Part shown: positions 21,356 to 23,741 of the stretch, one piece after another
Layout of the letters: every line of letters begins with the position of its first letter
Position numbering within the stretch: position 1 is the stretch's first letter
From: a virus
DNA length: 23,741 nucleotides
Reading direction: 5' to 3' (one strand)
IMG/VR virus record: IMGVR_UViG_3300035689_000090
Coordinates: 1 to 23,741 of that record
The notes under the pieces: generated by a model
Database searches by the model: none
The model's input: the letters and a program-made list of their open reading frames with translations, nothing else
What the model was told of the DNA's origin: nothing
Program-made: the position numbers and the translations under genes

Positions 21356-23741
21356 TGCCCAATCCAATTAGTTATCATAAATCAAATTTTGATTTTGGTG
21401 TATATAAGACAACAGCAGAAAAAGTTATGGCAGCAAGAGCTGCGTTAAGAAAAACTGTATATGGATTAGGTAAAGTTATTGAAGTCGTTCCAGATGGTGA
21501 TAATATTAAATATGTCATATCAGGAACCGGAGAAGAGTTTGACTCTATGGCTCCAGCTATAGGTAGGGCATCAACTTTATTTGTTACTCAAAATTTATCT
21601 GTAACAGACCCTATGATAGGTAATAAAGTTTCTGGTTTAGGAGCGGTTCTAAAAGATATAACTAATAAAAATTATACAGCCAATCAGATAAAGGCATTAG
21701 AGGCTGCAGGAATTGATATACCAAACCTACGTGATTTAAAAATGGACATTCAAATAATGTCAGGTGGCAAAGGTGATGCTAAAAGCATAGTTAAGAGACT
21801 TAAGACCCTTAGGGAAAGGGGCGAAATACATGGAATATCTGTAATGGACGACCAGGGGGCAAGAGTTCTTAATTTTAGAATGGGAGGAAAATCTCTAACA
21901 GCTTTACAGTCCCACTTACTACTCTCTGTCTCTGGGCATAACTTAGCAGATCCAGATGTATTTAATAAAATATTTAAAGATGAAGATTCAAATGTTCTTG
22001 GTGATAAATTATTAAAACTATCTAAAAGAATAAGAACATTAACATCAGAAAGAGAAGTAGCAATAGCTGGAGCAGATCTTTCATCCATTCTAAGCGGAAA
22101 AACTTTAAAACAAAGTTCTTTCATTAGCGAATTTCAGTATGAGATAATGAAAAAATTTGCGCACGAAAAAGTAAATGGTGGAGAATATAAATTTGGATTT
22201 AGTGTACTCAGAAGAAGTTCTAGAGTCTCAGAGGAGACACTGAGGACTATGGCCGCTTATAAGGGCTTAAAAGTTGAAGACTATATAGGTACATATATTG
22301 GCAGATTAAGTAATGATCAAAGCACTCTTTTAGCTGAAGCAATTAATAGCTATAGTCCTGGAAAAGGTGTTGGTGGAAAAAATATTAAAAATTTAGCAGA
22401 TCATGTAAAAAGATACATTGAAGGTTCAAGCGTAAGTACTACTGCTAAAGAAAATATATTAAAACAATTTAATGACGGAGCATCAAGCGCAAAAAGCGCA
22501 GTTGACGGAAGCTCATTACTTAATTCAAGATTTCTAACTTCTCACAAAAAAGAACTAAAGTCTAGAATGCAAGACCTTAAGGCAACAATCGACAATATGG
22601 GTCTTCCGGCAGATCAAAGAGAAATTGCAAGAAATGAGTTTAATAATTTAAAAAATATTTTTGATCAAATAAAAGGTTCAAATTTAGATGACATAATTGG
22701 TAGAGGTCATGTAGCTGGAATCGGAGATATAAAATCATCATTTACAGTGGGTAGAGACGCATTTAATGTTTCGGTAGATATTGTTAAGGATGTTAAATCT
22801 GTAGAAAAAATGATACAAAAAGAATTAAAAAGATTAGAAGGCTTCCAAACAATTGGCTCCATAACATCAACTCAACAAAAAGCAATGGCTATGTTATCTG
22901 GCAGACTGCAGCGAATAAAAACAGCTGCTTCAGCTAAAGATGAAATTGCAGCAGAACAAGAAATAAGAAAACTAGATAAGTACTTTAAGAAAGAGCTTGG
23001 GCGTAATGAAGGAACAGTTAAAACAGTTAAGCCTTTAAAAAATTTAGCAGCCATACTTAGCACAGAAGATATTAAGACTGAATCAGGGCTTGCTAGAGGA
23101 GTTGATCAAGTCTTACTGGCAGGTTTTGGCCATCCAAGAAATGAAGTTTTTCTAGATCCAATTTCTGCAGCAGTACATTCAGATATATTTTCTGATGAAG
23201 CTACTTTAAGCGCAATGAGAAATAGAGGGATAACTAAGCTTAATGAATTAGAGGACGTATTACGAGCAAATATTCTTCCACAAAGATTAAAGAAAACACT
23301 AGAACAGATGGTAGATCAAGATATAGAAGCTCTACCGAATGAATTAAGAGCTTCTAGGCTTCGCGCTAAACAATTAGCTCAATCAATTTTGGAATTACAC
23401 CAAAGTGGTGTTGGACCAATGGAAAGTCCAAAAATGATGAATATGCTAGTGAAGCTATATTCAACGCAAGTATTTAGGGAAAGAGATGGAATAATTCAAC
23501 CAGTAATTCCTGAAGCTATGCGATTTTCAGTAAGCACCGAAGCAAGAATTCCGGGAGATAAAAGAGTATTAGGAAAAGGCTTTACTGGTCAGGGATCTCC
23601 AGTTAAAAACTTGCATACAGATTATATTGATGAATCTGGCAATGCGAAGCAACTATCAGAAGAACTTGTATCTTTTAGAATAAAAGGTAAAACAATGCTT
23701 TTTGGCGGAGAAGCTGTTGGAAGAATTAAAGACGCATTAGG
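21355..23741 (+). CDS. Very large virion protein, 3' partial
   Basis: The ATG at 21355 overlaps the previous stop (TAATG), with GGAG at 21344-21347 as ribosome site. I translated the frame through to the window end (795 codons) without meeting a stop. It is largely helical and Lys/Glu-rich through about residue 700, with coiled-coil-like stretches (QRIKTAASAKDEIAAEQEI near 525). The last ~75 residues become beta-like, with MRFSVSTEARI near 722 and FRIKGKTMLFGGEAVG near 773. It is coupled to the giant gene and probably works with it in the tail or inside the virion. Options are a second tape-measure-like component, an ejected internal protein or, speculatively, a virion-carried polymerase. Its full length is unknown. 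Confidence 0.55.
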   Translation, partial: MPNPISYHKSNFDFGVYKTTAEKVMAARAALRKTVYGLGKVIEVVPDGDNIKYVISGTGEEFDSMAPAIGRASTLFVTQNLSVTDPMIGNKVSGLGAVLKDITNKNYTANQIKALEAAGIDIPNLRDLKMDIQIMSGGKGDAKSIVKRLKTLRERGEIHGISVMDDQGARVLNFRMGGKSLTALQSHLLLSVSGHNLADPDVFNKIFKDEDSNVLGDKLLKLSKRIRTLTSEREVAIAGADLSSILSGKTLKQSSFISEFQYEIMKKFAHEKVNGGEYKFGFSVLRRSSRVSEETLRTMAAYKGLKVEDYIGTYIGRLSNDQSTLLAEAINSYSPGKGVGGKNIKNLADHVKRYIEGSSVSTTAKENILKQFNDGASSAKSAVDGSSLLNSRFLTSHKKELKSRMQDLKATIDNMGLPADQREIARNEFNNLKNIFDQIKGSNLDDIIGRGHVAGIGDIKSSFTVGRDAFNVSVDIVKDVKSVEKMIQKELKRLEGFQTIGSITSTQQKAMAMLSGRLQRIKTAASAKDEIAAEQEIRKLDKYFKKELGRNEGTVKTVKPLKNLAAILSTEDIKTESGLARGVDQVLLAGFGHPRNEVFLDPISAAVHSDIFSDEATLSAMRNRGITKLNELEDVLRANILPQRLKKTLEQMVDQDIEALPNELRASRLRAKQLAQSILELHQSGVGPMESPKMMNMLVKLYSTQVFRERDGIIQPVIPEAMRFSVSTEARIPGDKRVLGKGFTGQGSPVKNLHTDYIDESGNAKQLSEELVSFRIKGKTMLFGGEAVGRIKDAL

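Overview
This window is a stretch of the structural gene region of a contractile-tailed (myovirus-type) bacteriophage. All genes I accept are on the + strand and packed tightly. Evidence for a myovirus is a major capsid protein, neck proteins, two tail-sheath-like proteins, a set of tail-tube-like proteins, paired tail-assembly chaperones and then a giant gene in the tape-measure position. The DNA is AT-rich and arginine is mostly encoded by AGA. The first two genes are an exception: they are GC-richer and use CGN arginine codons. Shine-Dalgarno sequences are strong (AGGAGG, GGAGG, AAGGAG), so the host is a bacterium. The host cannot be named from the sequence. The fibre modules are of a kind I associate with aquatic phages, which is only a hint. 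No terminase, portal, replication or lysis gene, tRNA, IS element or CRISPR array was seen.

Layout. (1) 1-1448: end of a probable capsid decoration protein, then the major capsid protein, closed by a strong hairpin at 1490-1522. (2) 1583-5340: five structural genes: an Ig-like protein, a small conserved structural protein, a small fibre-associated protein, a 585-residue modular fibre and a small unknown protein. They lie between the capsid gene and the neck genes, so they may decorate the head rather than the tail tip. (3) 5355-9012: neck and tail-completion genes, plus a first sheath-like protein that carries an N-terminal Ig-like domain. (4) 9129-13446: the main sheath and three related tube-like proteins; the third ends in two peptidoglycan-binding domains. 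(5) 13511-14665: two tail-assembly chaperones in the same reading frame, separated by two stop codons. (6) 14684-23741: a 2223-residue giant protein with a TTG start, then a second very large protein that runs off the window end.

How it works together. The capsid protein forms the shell. The neck proteins and probable terminator join it to a sheath and tube. The chaperones load the tape-measure protein, which sets tail length, and the last two giant genes supply internal or distal tail components. Many genes overlap by one base (TAATG) or eight bases, suggesting translational coupling. Breaks in the series (1449-1582, 9013-9128, 11122-11191, 13447-13510) carry hairpins or promoter-like sequences, probably to set the different protein amounts needed.

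The points most worth a second look are the tube-like protein fused to peptidoglycan-binding domains, the two sheath paralogues, the same-frame chaperone pair without a frameshift, a repeated GTTACTAT motif in leader regions, and a weak resemblance of the last ~75 residues to the approach to an RNA polymerase catalytic loop.
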